64,000 bases of DNA from contig NZ_CP061305.1 of NCBI RefSeq assembly GCF_018687755.1, forward strand, positions 186,001 through 250,000, given 5' to 3'. A program made the translations under genes and the position numbers. Shown piece after piece: positions 43,607 to 52,892 of the stretch (position 1 is its first letter; every line of letters starts with the position of its first letter). The notes below the pieces were generated by a model that worked only from the letters and a program-made list of their open reading frames with translations, ran no database searches and was not told where the DNA came from. Source of the stretch: Polynucleobacter sp. JS-Mosq-20-D10. Lineage in GTDB: Bacteria > Pseudomonadota > Gammaproteobacteria > Burkholderiales > Burkholderiaceae.

Positions 43607-44134
43607 ATGCGAGTAAATCAACTTCGACGTACCATGCTTGGATTTTTGGCCTTGGCTCCAGTCAGTGGTTTGATAGCCTGTGGCTATCGTTTACGTGGCA
43701 TGGTCGATTTACCATTTAAAGTTATCGCAATTACCGGCAACCCTTCACCACCTTTGCGCGCCGATTTGCAAACCGCAATTCTGACTGGTACAGATGCTAA
43801 GGTAGCGATCAATCCTAAGGATGCGGATCTCATTCTGGAAATTACTAGCGATCTGAATGGTCGTGAGATCTTGGCCTATAACTCCAATGGTCAAGTCTCT
43901 GCCTATCGCTTGAATATTCGCGTTGGATTTAGAGCGTATGACAATACTGGGGCGGATGTGGTGCCTGAAGCTGAAATCTACATGACGCGAGATATGGACT
44001 ACTCGGTGTCTACCGTTTTGGCAACCGATGTCCAAATACAGCAATTTTTATCTTTGATGCGCAGAGATCTTGCGGTACAGATTCTGCGTCGTGTTTCTGC
44101 ATCTGCTCGAGCACCACAGGCTCGAAGATTTTAA
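43607..44134 (+). CDS. lptE: LPS assembly lipoprotein LptE
   Basis: An outer membrane lipoprotein that plugs LptD for LPS export. The 175-residue product has a signal peptide ending in the lipobox LIACGYRLRG, directly followed by the conserved GYRLRG typical of LptE/RlpB. GGAA about 9 nt upstream supports the ATG at 43607 over the ATG at 43592. The position between leuS and holA (leuS-lptE-holA) is the classical place of lptE and gives firm support. Confidence 0.92.
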   Translation: MRVNQLRRTMLGFLALAPVSGLIACGYRLRGMVDLPFKVIAITGNPSPPLRADLQTAILTGTDAKVAINPKDADLILEITSDLNGREILAYNSNGQVSAYRLNIRVGFRAYDNTGADVVPEAEIYMTRDMDYSVSTVLATDVQIQQFLSLMRRDLAVQILRRVSASARAPQARRF

Positions 44135-44153
44135 AGAATGACGATTAAATCGC

Positions 44154-45215
44154 ATGGTTAAGAGCGATGCCCTACAGGTTCATTTAAAGTCGCTCAATTG
44201 TGCGGCTTCACTAAAGCCCCTCTATATATTTAGCGGGGATGAGCCTCTTTTGATGATGGAGGCGATGGACCAATTGCGTGCCATTGCCAGAAAAATGGGT
44301 TACACCGATCGTGAAGTCTTATTGCAAGAGCGTGGGTTTGATTGGAGTGCTTTGTTAAGTGCTGGTCAGACCATGTCTTTATTTGGCGATAAGCGTTGGG
44401 TTGAGTTGCGCATACCGACAGGAAAGCCGGGTCGTGATGGTGCAGACGCACTCAAGCAATTCTCTGCCCAAATCGAGTCTCAGTCAGTAGGAACTGACGG
44501 ACCAGACACTATTTTTTGCATCATCCTACCCAAATTGGATGGCAAGACCAAAACCTCTGCTTGGTTTAGTGCATTGGATGAAGCGGGTATGGCGATTCAA
44601 TTGGATTCTTTGGATCGTACGCAATTGCCGCAGTGGATTGGGGGTCGCCTAAAGAAGCAGGGTCAAGAGGTGCAGTCGGGTCCAGACGGCCAACGCGCCT
44701 TAGCCTTTATTGCAGAGCAGGTGGAGGGAAACCTCATTGCCGCCCATCAAGAGATTCAAAAGCTGGGCTTGTTGCATCCCGCTGGTGTTCTTACTGAGGA
44801 ACAAATTCGGTCAGCCATTTTGAAAGTCGCCCGCTATAACGTCTTTGAATTGACTGAAGCAATGCTAGCTGGTGATCTGCCTCGCCTCAATCGCATGCTA
44901 GATGGGCTTAAAGGTGAGGGCGAGCCTTTGGTCTTGATTTTGTGGAGCGTAACTGAAGAGCTTCGGATACTATCGAAACTGAAAGCAGCAAGCGATGCTG
45001 GGGAGTCTGTGCAGAGCTTAATGCGCGCTAACCGCATCTGGGGCAATAAAGAGCATTTATATCCTATGGCTTTAAAGCGAGTGCAGCCTTTGAGGTTGCG
45101 CAGGGCAATGCAGGTGGCTGCAGGTTTAGATCGTCAAGCTAAGGGATTGCATGCGGCGGAATTACCAGCAGATCCCTGGGATGGCTTGCGTTTGGTGGGT
45201 AATTTATTACGCTAG
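44154..45215 (+). CDS. holA: DNA polymerase III delta subunit
   Basis: A clamp-loader subunit that opens the beta clamp. The 353 residues match the family length; the N-terminal LYIFSGDEPLLMMEAMDQLR and the clamp-contacting helix, a middle AAA+-like part with AFIAEQVEGNLIAAHQEIQKL near residue 185, and the C-terminal collar portion with DPWDGLRLV ending are visible. Follows lptE after 19 nt and precedes proA after 62 nt. Confidence 0.93.
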   Translation: MVKSDALQVHLKSLNCAASLKPLYIFSGDEPLLMMEAMDQLRAIARKMGYTDREVLLQERGFDWSALLSAGQTMSLFGDKRWVELRIPTGKPGRDGADALKQFSAQIESQSVGTDGPDTIFCIILPKLDGKTKTSAWFSALDEAGMAIQLDSLDRTQLPQWIGGRLKKQGQEVQSGPDGQRALAFIAEQVEGNLIAAHQEIQKLGLLHPAGVLTEEQIRSAILKVARYNVFELTEAMLAGDLPRLNRMLDGLKGEGEPLVLILWSVTEELRILSKLKAASDAGESVQSLMRANRIWGNKEHLYPMALKRVQPLRLRRAMQVAAGLDRQAKGLHAAELPADPWDGLRLVGNLLR

Positions 45216-45277
45216 ATGAATCTAGGGTGAAGATTAAAACTGAGGCATAACAAAATTAATTTAGACACAACAAAGAT

Positions 45278-46564
45278 ATGAGTGACTCAACAAATACTAT
45301 CCAGCACATAATGCAAGATATTGGCCGACGTGCTCGCCAGGCATCACGCGCAATGGCGCGAGCATCAAGCGAACAGAAAAATCAGGCCCTATTGCATATC
45401 GCAAAGTTGGTTCGTGAGCGCTCTGAGGAAATTGTCCGAGTGAATGCGCTCGATGTTGCTCGAGCAAAAACCAATGGTCAAGATGCGGCGTTTATTGATC
45501 GCCTCACCATGACGCCAAAGACCATTGAATCTATGGCCTTAGGTTTGGAGCAAATCGTTTCTCTAGCTGATCCAATCGGCAAGATCAGTGCTTTACAAAA
45601 GCAAGCATCCGGTATTGAGCTTGGGCAGATGCGAGTGCCTTTGGGCGTGATTGGCATCATTTATGAGTCTCGTCCGAATGTGACGATTGATGCTGCTGCA
45701 CTGTGCCTCAAATCTGGGAATGCTGTGATTTTGCGCGGAGGTTCAGAGGCGATTGATTCAAACACATTGCTGGCACAGTTCATTCAAGAGGGTTTAGATG
45801 CTGCTCACTTGCCAATGGATGCTGTCCAAGTTGTGACAACTACAGATCGTGTTGCTGTTGGCGAAATGATCACCATGACTGAATATATTGATGTGATCGT
45901 TCCACGTGGTGGTAAGAGTTTGATTGCCCGTTTGATGGCAGAAGCGCGCGTGCCAATGATCAAGCATTTGGACGGAATCTGCCATACCTATATTGATGCA
46001 GAGGCGGATATCGCAATGGCAATCAAGATTTGCGATAACGCGAAGACTCAGCGCTATGCGCCTTGCAATGCAATGGAAACACTCTTAGTCAATAAAACCA
46101 TTGCACCTCAAGTGTTGCCAGCTCTTTGTAAGATCTACCAAGATAAGGGTGTGGAGTTGCGCGTTGATGGTCAAACCAGAAGCACTCTTGAGGCGGCGGG
46201 TTTTAAAGACTTAGTCAATGCCACTGAAGAAGATTGGCAAACAGAATATTTGGCACCAATTTTGTCGATTAAGACTGTTGCGGATATAGATGAGGCAATG
46301 AGCCATATTGAGCAATATGGTAGTAAACATACCGATGCCATCATTACCAATAATCAAGCGCAAGCCAATCGTTTCTTGCGTGAAGTCGATAGTGCCAGTG
46401 TGATGGTCAATGCTAGCACCCGTTTTGCCGATGGCTTTGAGTATGGCCTGGGTGCTGAGATTGGCATCTCGAATGATAAGCTGCATGCCCGTGGACCTGT
46501 AGGGCTAGATGGCCTCACTTCTCTCAAATACATCGTCATGGGTCATGGCGAAATTCGTACTTAA
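45278..46564 (+). CDS. proA: Gamma-glutamyl phosphate reductase
   Basis: Reduces glutamyl phosphate to glutamate semialdehyde in proline synthesis; the kinase ProB is encoded at 2959-3759. The 428 residues have the ALDH-like motifs: GVIGIIYESRPNVT near residue 124, the NAVILRGGSEAI motif, IVPRGGKSLI, and the catalytic cysteine in NAKTQRYAPCNAMETLLV. No Shine-Dalgarno is obvious. The stop codon is part of a 12-bp tandem duplication. Confidence 0.96.
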   Translation: MSDSTNTIQHIMQDIGRRARQASRAMARASSEQKNQALLHIAKLVRERSEEIVRVNALDVARAKTNGQDAAFIDRLTMTPKTIESMALGLEQIVSLADPIGKISALQKQASGIELGQMRVPLGVIGIIYESRPNVTIDAAALCLKSGNAVILRGGSEAIDSNTLLAQFIQEGLDAAHLPMDAVQVVTTTDRVAVGEMITMTEYIDVIVPRGGKSLIARLMAEARVPMIKHLDGICHTYIDAEADIAMAIKICDNAKTQRYAPCNAMETLLVNKTIAPQVLPALCKIYQDKGVELRVDGQTRSTLEAAGFKDLVNATEEDWQTEYLAPILSIKTVADIDEAMSHIEQYGSKHTDAIITNNQAQANRFLREVDSASVMVNASTRFADGFEYGLGAEIGISNDKLHARGPVGLDGLTSLKYIVMGHGEIRT

Positions 46565-46574
46565 ATTCGTACTT
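46551..46574 (+). repeat. 12-bp tandem duplication across the proA stop codon
   Basis: AAATTCGTACTT occurs twice back to back (46551-46562 and 46563-46574). The first copy carries the last codons of proA and, with the first bases of the second, its TAA. Confidence 0.85.
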
Positions 46575-46609
46575 AATCTAGCCTCATAACAGAACGGAAA
46601 TGATTCATC

Positions 46610-47035
46610 ATGGGTAATGCATATTTATGGACCAAGACTTTTCATATTGTCTTGATTGCTTCTTGGTTTGCTGGTTTGTTTTATCTCCCACGTATCTTTG
46701 TGAACTTGGCTGATGAAAAAAATCCCGAGGTCTATGCTCGCCTTCTTGGTATGGCTAATCGCTTATTTCGATTTATGACAATATTGGCGGTACCTGCCGT
46801 ATTGCTTGGCCTTGCTTTGTGGTTGCACTTCAAAATAGGTGCTGGTGAGGTATGGATGAGTGCCAAGATGTTCTTTGTACTTTTAGTGATTGGCTATCAC
46901 CATGCGTGTTGGGGCTTGCTCAAAAAGTTCCGTAATGGTGTTAATACCCATTCCGGAGTTTGGTATCGTTGGTTTAACGAGGCGCCAGTCCTCCTGCTAT
47001 TGATTGTGACGGCGTTAGTAGTAATTAAGCCTTGA
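46610..47035 (+). CDS. hemJ: HemJ-like/CopD family membrane protein, probable protoporphyrinogen IX oxidase
   Basis: A 141-residue membrane protein with four hydrophobic helices. The N-terminal WTKTFHIVLIASWFAGLFYL with its His and the central AKMFFVLLVIGYHH match the UPF0093/HemJ family, which replaces HemG/HemY for oxidising protoporphyrinogen in many proteobacteria. The heme synthesis gene hemL lies 1.7 kb downstream, in line with this job. A generic CopD assignment is the alternative. Catalysis here is inference from family. Confidence 0.75.
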   Translation: MGNAYLWTKTFHIVLIASWFAGLFYLPRIFVNLADEKNPEVYARLLGMANRLFRFMTILAVPAVLLGLALWLHFKIGAGEVWMSAKMFFVLLVIGYHHACWGLLKKFRNGVNTHSGVWYRWFNEAPVLLLLIVTALVVIKP

Positions 47036-47068
47036 TTTTTTTATTCCCTTTTTTAGATTGCTAGCCTC

Positions 47069-48535
47069 ATGAGATTTTTTGTTGTTTGTCCAGGCGGACT
47101 GGAAGTGCCTCTTGCACAAGAGCTAGCAAGTATTGCGCAGCGCCCAGAATGCAAAGCCTTGGGGGCTTGGGTGATTGACCCAACACCTACAAGCCCTACA
47201 GGAGGAGTAGGTTTGGCCGCTCCAATATCGGCTGCGATGGCTTTGAACCTGCATTCTCGGATTGCGAGTCGAGTATTGCTACAGATGGCGGAATCGCCAT
47301 ACCGCCAAGAAGAAGATTTATATAAGTTGGCTAGTGGTTTAGCTTGGGAAGAATGGTTTTCCTCTAAGCAAACTCTGCGCGTTGATGTGACTGCCCATCG
47401 TTCTCCACTCAAGAGTCTGAACTTTGCAACCTTGAAGATTAAGGATGCAATTGTTGATCGTTTGCGTGATGTCACTGGCGATCGTCCAAGTATTGATACC
47501 GCATTTCCGGATGTGCGGGTACAAGCCCATCTGACTGCAACGCATGTCACTATCTATTTGGATACTTCTGGTGAGGCCTTGTTTAAACGTGGCTGGCGTG
47601 ATGAAAAAGGTGACGCACCTTTAAAAGAAAATCTCGCAGCAGGTATCTTGTCGATTACTGGCTGGAAACCATCGCAAACTTTATTTGATCCGATGTGCGG
47701 TAGTGGCACCTTTTTGATTGAGGCCGCTCAAATGGCTTTGGCTATTCCGCCGGGAGCTATTCGGGCGGGGATGTATGGTGATGATGCTAAGCCTAGTCGA
47801 TTGGCTTATCGCCCATTAGTAACTTCCGCTCATGGGTTTGGGTTTCAGCGACTCAAGCCATTTAATGAGGCTGCTGAACAAAAGCGTTGGGGATCTCTGA
47901 AAGAGGCTGCTCAGATCGAGATGATGGATAAGCGCAAACAGTTCCCAGATTCAGAATCTTTACGCATTAGTGGTGGCGATATTAATGAGCGCTTGGTAGC
48001 CATGTTTAAAGGTAACTGGCAGCGTGCTCAGTTGCCGGGGTTGCCAGTAACACGTCAAATTGATGCTTTAGCAAGTAGGCCACCAGTACATGCTCAAGAT
48101 GGTGTGATGCTATTGAACCCGCCTTATGGTGAACGCTTAGTGATCCAGGGTGGACGAGGTCAAGATCGCGCTATGGGTGGCGATACGGAGCGCGACTCTT
48201 ATGAACAAGCTGAAGAGCCAGAAGATCGCTATGCCTTTAATTTGGAAACAGGCCGTCAGAGTGCTAAACGCTCTAGCCGCGAGTCTCTCAAAAAGTTACA
48301 AGCTCTAGAAGAGCAGGATCCTAAGTTTGTCGAGTTCTTAAGGCAGTTTGGCCAGCATCTCAAGGATGCTTTTGGCGGCTGGAATGTCTTTGTATTAACG
48401 GCGGATATGGCGTTACCAGGACAGTTGCGTATCAAGGAATCTAAGCGCACCCCTTTATTTAATGGCCCCCTAGAATGTAGATTGTTTAAGTTCGAGATGC
48501 ATCAAAAACGTGATGCTGCATCCGATTTAAAATAA
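47069..48535 (+). CDS. rlmL: THUMP-domain 23S rRNA m2G methyltransferase (RlmL N-terminal type)
   Basis: Predicted to methylate the N2 of a guanine in 23S rRNA (G2445 in E. coli). The 488 residues include an N-terminal ferredoxin-like and THUMP region (about 1-165), DPMCGSGTFLIEAAQMA near 208 for SAM, and the catalytic NPPYGERL near 350. An insertion of about 55 charged residues (GGDTERDSYEQAEEPEDRY and following) stands directly after the NPPY motif. The RlmK half of the E. coli fusion is absent. Follows hemJ after 33 nt. Confidence 0.88.
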   Translation: MRFFVVCPGGLEVPLAQELASIAQRPECKALGAWVIDPTPTSPTGGVGLAAPISAAMALNLHSRIASRVLLQMAESPYRQEEDLYKLASGLAWEEWFSSKQTLRVDVTAHRSPLKSLNFATLKIKDAIVDRLRDVTGDRPSIDTAFPDVRVQAHLTATHVTIYLDTSGEALFKRGWRDEKGDAPLKENLAAGILSITGWKPSQTLFDPMCGSGTFLIEAAQMALAIPPGAIRAGMYGDDAKPSRLAYRPLVTSAHGFGFQRLKPFNEAAEQKRWGSLKEAAQIEMMDKRKQFPDSESLRISGGDINERLVAMFKGNWQRAQLPGLPVTRQIDALASRPPVHAQDGVMLLNPPYGERLVIQGGRGQDRAMGGDTERDSYEQAEEPEDRYAFNLETGRQSAKRSSRESLKKLQALEEQDPKFVEFLRQFGQHLKDAFGGWNVFVLTADMALPGQLRIKESKRTPLFNGPLECRLFKFEMHQKRDAASDLK

Positions 48536-48558
48536 AAAGATCAATAAGGAAGACGGTA

Positions 48559-48729
48559 ATGGAATTTAAAACATATATGTGCTTAATTTGCGGCTGGGTC
48601 TACGATGAAGCTGCTGGTTTACCTGAAGAGGGTATTGCGCCAGGTACGCTTTGGAAAGATGTACCCATGAACTGGACCTGTCCTGAGTGTGGTGCACGCA
48701 AAGAAGACTTTGAAATGATGGCGATCTAA
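48559..48729 (+). CDS. Rubredoxin
   Basis: A 56-residue iron protein with two CxxC pairs: CLICGW at residues 8-13 and CPECGA at 41-46, holding one Fe. YDEAAGLPEEGIAPGT and WKDVPMNWTCP are classical rubredoxin sequence. AAGGA stands nine bases before the ATG. Electron partner unknown; rubredoxin often reduces alkane hydroxylases or oxygen/peroxide detoxifying enzymes. Lies between rlmL and hemL on the same strand. Confidence 0.95.
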   Translation: MEFKTYMCLICGWVYDEAAGLPEEGIAPGTLWKDVPMNWTCPECGARKEDFEMMAI

Positions 48730-48785
48730 TAGTTCAATTTCATTAGACAATATTTAAATTCATTAGCTAAATCGGGAAAAGTATC

Positions 48786-50078
48786 TTGGGAAAAAATGAC
48801 ATCTTATTTGAGCGCGCACAAAAAACAATTCCTGGGGGTGTGAATTCTCCAGTACGTGCCTTTCGTCAGGTAGGCGGTACACCGCGTTTTGTTTCTAAAG
48901 CTAAAGGCCCTTATTTCTGGGATGCTGAGGGTACACGCTACATTGATTTGATTATGTCTTGGGGCCCCATGATTGCGGGTCATGCAAATCCAGAAGTGGT
49001 TGAAGCAGTCAAGCGAGCTGCGGAAACCAGCTTTAGCTACGGCGCCCCTACCGAAGGTGAAATTGAATTAGCGGAACGTATCTGCCAGTTGGTTCCTAGT
49101 ATTGAGCAAGTACGGATGGTATCGAGTGGAACCGAAGCCACTATGAGTGCGCTGCGTCTTGCACGTGGCTATACGGGTCGCGATCTCATCATTAAGTTTG
49201 AGGGTTGCTATCACGGTCATGCTGATAGCTTGCTCGTGAAAGCAGGCTCTGGCCTCTTGACCTTTGCAGATTCAACTCAAAATGCACCTTCTTCTGGCGG
49301 TGTGCCACATGATCTAGTGAAACATACTTTGGTATTGCCATATAACGATGTGGCAGCACTAAAAGAAGTATTTAATAAGCAGGGCGATCAGGTGGCTGCG
49401 GTGATTATTGAGCCGTTTGCTGGCAATATGAATCTCATAAAGCCATCAACAGAATTTCTATCGACATTGCGTCAGTTGACGAGCCAGTATGGCAGTGTAT
49501 TAATTTATGACGAGGTCATGACGGGCTTTCGAGTTGCTTTAGGTGGCGCCCAATCTCTACAGAGTATTACTCCCGATCTCACATGTCTTGGTAAGGTCAT
49601 GGGCGGTGGCATGCCGATGGCTGCTTTCGGCGGTAAAAAAGAAATCATGTCTAAATTAGCTCCGCTAGGTAACGTTTATCAGGCGGGTACCTTATCAGGT
49701 AATCCGGTGGCTGTAGCTGCAGGCTTAAAGACCCTAGAGATTATTTCTAGAGAAGGTTTTTATGATTGCCTTACAGGTCAAACTGAAAAGCTCATGTCTG
49801 GTTTAAAACTTGCTGCGGATGAAGCAGGCGTCCCTTTTGCGGTTGATAGCGTGGGCGGTATGTTTGGCTTTTACTTTGCCAATGAAGTCCCAACTTCTTT
49901 TGAGGCAGTCACTAAAACCGATATCGAGGCGTTTAAGAAATTCTTTCACTTGATGCTGGATCAAGGCGTGTATTTAGCGCCATCTGCGTATGAAGCTGGA
50001 TTTACTTCTATTACTCATGACAATGGCATTCTTGATGAGATTATTGCTGCAGCTAAAGCTTCTTTTCAAAAGCTCTGA
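48786..50078 (+). CDS. hemL: Glutamate-1-semialdehyde 2,1-aminomutase
   Basis: A PLP enzyme making 5-aminolevulinate for heme by the C5 pathway. The 430 residues have IPGGVNSPVRAF near residue 16, SSGTEATMSALRLAR near 113, IYDEVMTGFR near 242 and the PLP lysine in LGKVMGGGMP near 264. The start is TTG at 48786, with GGGA eight bases upstream; the next candidate would cut into the conserved N-terminus. The acyltransferase gene follows after 20 nt. Confidence 0.95.
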   Translation: MGKNDILFERAQKTIPGGVNSPVRAFRQVGGTPRFVSKAKGPYFWDAEGTRYIDLIMSWGPMIAGHANPEVVEAVKRAAETSFSYGAPTEGEIELAERICQLVPSIEQVRMVSSGTEATMSALRLARGYTGRDLIIKFEGCYHGHADSLLVKAGSGLLTFADSTQNAPSSGGVPHDLVKHTLVLPYNDVAALKEVFNKQGDQVAAVIIEPFAGNMNLIKPSTEFLSTLRQLTSQYGSVLIYDEVMTGFRVALGGAQSLQSITPDLTCLGKVMGGGMPMAAFGGKKEIMSKLAPLGNVYQAGTLSGNPVAVAAGLKTLEIISREGFYDCLTGQTEKLMSGLKLAADEAGVPFAVDSVGGMFGFYFANEVPTSFEAVTKTDIEAFKKFFHLMLDQGVYLAPSAYEAGFTSITHDNGILDEIIAAAKASFQKL

Positions 50079-50098
50079 GCCCTACCAACCTCAGTCTT

Positions 50099-52003
50099 GT
50101 GAGCTCTATAAAATACATACCGGCCATTGATGGCTTAAGAGCAATTGCGGTTTTATCTGTCATCCTCTTTCATGCATTTCCACAGTTTGTTCCTGGAGGA
50201 TATATCGGTGTTGATATCTTTTTTGTAATTTCTGGATATCTCATTACCAATATTATTTTTACGCAAGCTAGCAATGGAAGATTTTCATTTAAAGATTTTT
50301 ATGCACGACGTATTCGTCGAATTTTCCCCGCCTTAATCGTTGTTTTAATCGTAGCTTACGCATTAGGTTGGTTTGTAATGCTGGCCGATGAATTTAAGCA
50401 GCTCGGTAAGCATATTGGTGCTGGTGCGGGATTTATTGCGAACTGGGCATACTGGCTAGAGAGTGGCTACTTTGATGAGCTCCATGAACTGAAGCCCCTA
50501 CTAAATCTCTGGTCTCTAGGGGTAGAAGAGCAGTTCTATATTTTTTGGCCATGCATCATTTTATTTCTCTTAAAGTTTAAGCAGAATTTACGCGGCGCTT
50601 TATTTTTACTTGTCGGCACATCATTTCTAATTAATATTTTGTTGATTAAAGATCATCAGTCGGCCACATTCTATTTGCCCTTTAGCCGCTTTTGGGAGTT
50701 GGGATTGGGTGGAATTTTAGCGCTTGAAAAAGATGCTATCAATAAGTGGAATATAAACTCGTTAAGCATTTTTATTATTGGTGCCGTAGCAATTTGTGTT
50801 CCCATGTTTTTTCTATCCCCTCAGTCTTTATTCCCGGGATGGGCTGCACTAACTCCAGTGCTGGGAACTGCTTTTATCTTAAGCAGCATCCATCGCGGTG
50901 GTTTTGGTAATAGTCTTCTCTCGAATAAGGTGCTCGTTTATTTGGGGTTGATTAGCTACCCTTTATATCTCTGGCATTGGCCAGTGTTCAGTTTTTCAAG
51001 ATTAATGAAGGGTGCACCTCTTTCATTATTGGAAAGCGCTGCTTTATTGCTTACCAGCGTTTTCTTGGCTTTCCTAACCTATTTCTTACTTGAAAAACGA
51101 GTGCGCCATCAAGGCGTCAAGACGGTTGTTGTTCTTTGCGTATTGTTGGGTGCAATCGGTTTTCAGGGGTGGAATACTTTTGCTCGGGGTGGATTGGAAT
51201 ATCGCTTGAGAAAAACCATTCAAATTCCTGCGGAGCAGAAGAGAGATTTTATCAAGTGGGAAGATAAGGGGATGCTACCTAAGGGCGATTGTGATCCCGG
51301 ATTCATTTATCCAGAGGCTCATGTCTGTGCACAAAGCAATTGGGAGAAGGGTGCTGATATTGTGGTTGTGGGAGATAGCCATGCTTTTAGTGCCTACTGG
51401 GGCATTGCTAAGGCCTATGAAAATAATCATGTCGTTAAATTATTAGGGCAGGGCGGGTGCATACCATTTCTTGAAGGAGGCTCATTTGGCATCTACTCTA
51501 GCTGTACTGAAAATATCAATGCTCAGCTCGCGTGGATTGCAAATAATTCAGATGTGAAAACGGTATTTATCATTCATCGTAATCGCATCTTGTCCTCGGA
51601 TGATCAGCGGTCGCAGCTTATGGCTTCAACAAAAAAGACTTTTGATCTTTTGCTGGGCAGTGGGAAGCGGGTAATTTATGTGTATTCCGTGCCTGAATTA
51701 GATTTTGAGCCACGACTATGTGTGGGGGAGCTCCCACTTGGAAGAAAAAATCCAGTGGATTCCTGTAACTACCCTTTAGCAAGAGAATTAGATCGTTACT
51801 CTAACTACAGAAAAACTGTCAAAGAGGTATTGAGTCAATATCCTAGTATTAGCACTTTTGATCCCTCTGATGTTTTGTGTAAGGATGGGATTTGTAAGGC
51901 TGTTATTGAAGATCGTGTAATGTATACCGATTCCAATCACTTGTCTGAATCTGGATCAAGCTTGCAGGGTGCTGCAATAAAAAAACAACTCCCCTTACGC
52001 TAG
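50099..52003 (+). CDS. OafA-type acyltransferase with C-terminal SGNH domain
   Basis: A membrane O-acetyltransferase of 634 residues, likely modifying LPS O-antigen or peptidoglycan sugars. Residues 1 to about 370 hold ten or so hydrophobic helices with the acyltransferase 3 motifs: YIPAIDGLRAIAVLSV, the FFVISGYLIT box, and the RRIRRIFPAL basic segment. The C-terminal part (about 400-634) is an SGNH hydrolase-like domain with VVVGDSHAFSAYWG and the catalytic DSNHLSESG. GTG start, 20 nt after hemL. The substrate is unknown; the polysaccharide cluster that begins at 57906 could supply it. Confidence 0.9.
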   Translation: MSSIKYIPAIDGLRAIAVLSVILFHAFPQFVPGGYIGVDIFFVISGYLITNIIFTQASNGRFSFKDFYARRIRRIFPALIVVLIVAYALGWFVMLADEFKQLGKHIGAGAGFIANWAYWLESGYFDELHELKPLLNLWSLGVEEQFYIFWPCIILFLLKFKQNLRGALFLLVGTSFLINILLIKDHQSATFYLPFSRFWELGLGGILALEKDAINKWNINSLSIFIIGAVAICVPMFFLSPQSLFPGWAALTPVLGTAFILSSIHRGGFGNSLLSNKVLVYLGLISYPLYLWHWPVFSFSRLMKGAPLSLLESAALLLTSVFLAFLTYFLLEKRVRHQGVKTVVVLCVLLGAIGFQGWNTFARGGLEYRLRKTIQIPAEQKRDFIKWEDKGMLPKGDCDPGFIYPEAHVCAQSNWEKGADIVVVGDSHAFSAYWGIAKAYENNHVVKLLGQGGCIPFLEGGSFGIYSSCTENINAQLAWIANNSDVKTVFIIHRNRILSSDDQRSQLMASTKKTFDLLLGSGKRVIYVYSVPELDFEPRLCVGELPLGRKNPVDSCNYPLARELDRYSNYRKTVKEVLSQYPSISTFDPSDVLCKDGICKAVIEDRVMYTDSNHLSESGSSLQGAAIKKQLPLR

Positions 52004-52012
52004 ATACCTGAC

Positions 52013-52852
52013 TTACATCCGAAGGGGGTGATCGTAGCCGGCCACCTGAATGATCTCAAGCTGTGTATTGTTTTTCCCGGATATCGGAATTTCCATCGCC
52101 GTGAGCTTGCCTCCCCAAACACAGCCGGTATCTAACCCAATCACATTCTCTTCTCGAAGTAACCCAAGGGTGGACCAGTGCCCAAAGTAAATGAGGGAAT
52201 CTTGCGTTTTTCGTTTGGGAGTTTTGAACCAAGGGACATAGCCTTTGGGACCATCTTCAAAACCTTCTTTACTTTCAAACTCCATCATGCCTGTTGGAGT
52301 ACAAAAACGAATACGGGTTAGTGCATTGGTAATGACACGTAAACGCTCATAGCCCTTAAGCGCATTGCTCCACTTGTTCGGGGTATTGCCATACATATTC
52401 GCTAAAAAATCTTTATAGGATTTTTTGCGAAGTGCTTTTTCTACTTCTTGCGCACATTCAATTGTTTGCTGAAGATCCCATTGGGGTAGAACTCCCGCAT
52501 GAACAGTGAGCACTTTTCCATTGCTCAGAGCCATTGGCCTATGGCGCAGCCAATTTATTAATTCGGCTCTATCAGGCGCATCTAGAATGGGTTGTACGGT
52601 ATCCAGCCCTTTAGTTTTTCGGATGCCGGCATCTACTGCAAGTAAATGCAGGTCGTGATTTCCGAGAATGCATTCAATACGTTTTTCTTCTTGTAATTGC
52701 TTGAGGTATCGCAAGGTACCTAAAGAGTCTGGACCACGATTGACAAGGTCGCCCAAAAAAATCATCTTTGACTTAGTGGGGAGTTTTTTGACGAGCATCT
52801 TCAGAGATGGCGCGCACCCTTGAATATCTCCTATGGCATAGATCTTGCTCAT
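52013..52852 (-). CDS. apaH: Symmetrical bis(5'-nucleosyl)-tetraphosphatase
   Basis: Hydrolyses Ap4A to two ADP and removes Np4-type caps from RNA. The 279 residues contain the metallophosphatase motifs YAIGDIQGC, FLGDLVNRGPDS and LGNHDLHLLAV plus a GLDTGCVWGGKLTA end, all typical of ApaH. Convergent with the acyltransferase gene (9-nt gap), and 40 nt downstream of phrB on the same strand. Confidence 0.96.
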   Translation of the reverse strand: MSKIYAIGDIQGCAPSLKMLVKKLPTKSKMIFLGDLVNRGPDSLGTLRYLKQLQEEKRIECILGNHDLHLLAVDAGIRKTKGLDTVQPILDAPDRAELINWLRHRPMALSNGKVLTVHAGVLPQWDLQQTIECAQEVEKALRKKSYKDFLANMYGNTPNKWSNALKGYERLRVITNALTRIRFCTPTGMMEFESKEGFEDGPKGYVPWFKTPKRKTQDSLIYFGHWSTLGLLREENVIGLDTGCVWGGKLTAMEIPISGKNNTQLEIIQVAGYDHPLRM

Positions 52853-52892
52853 ACTCTATCTTAAATCGGAAAGTGTTAGAGCCTTCAACAAG

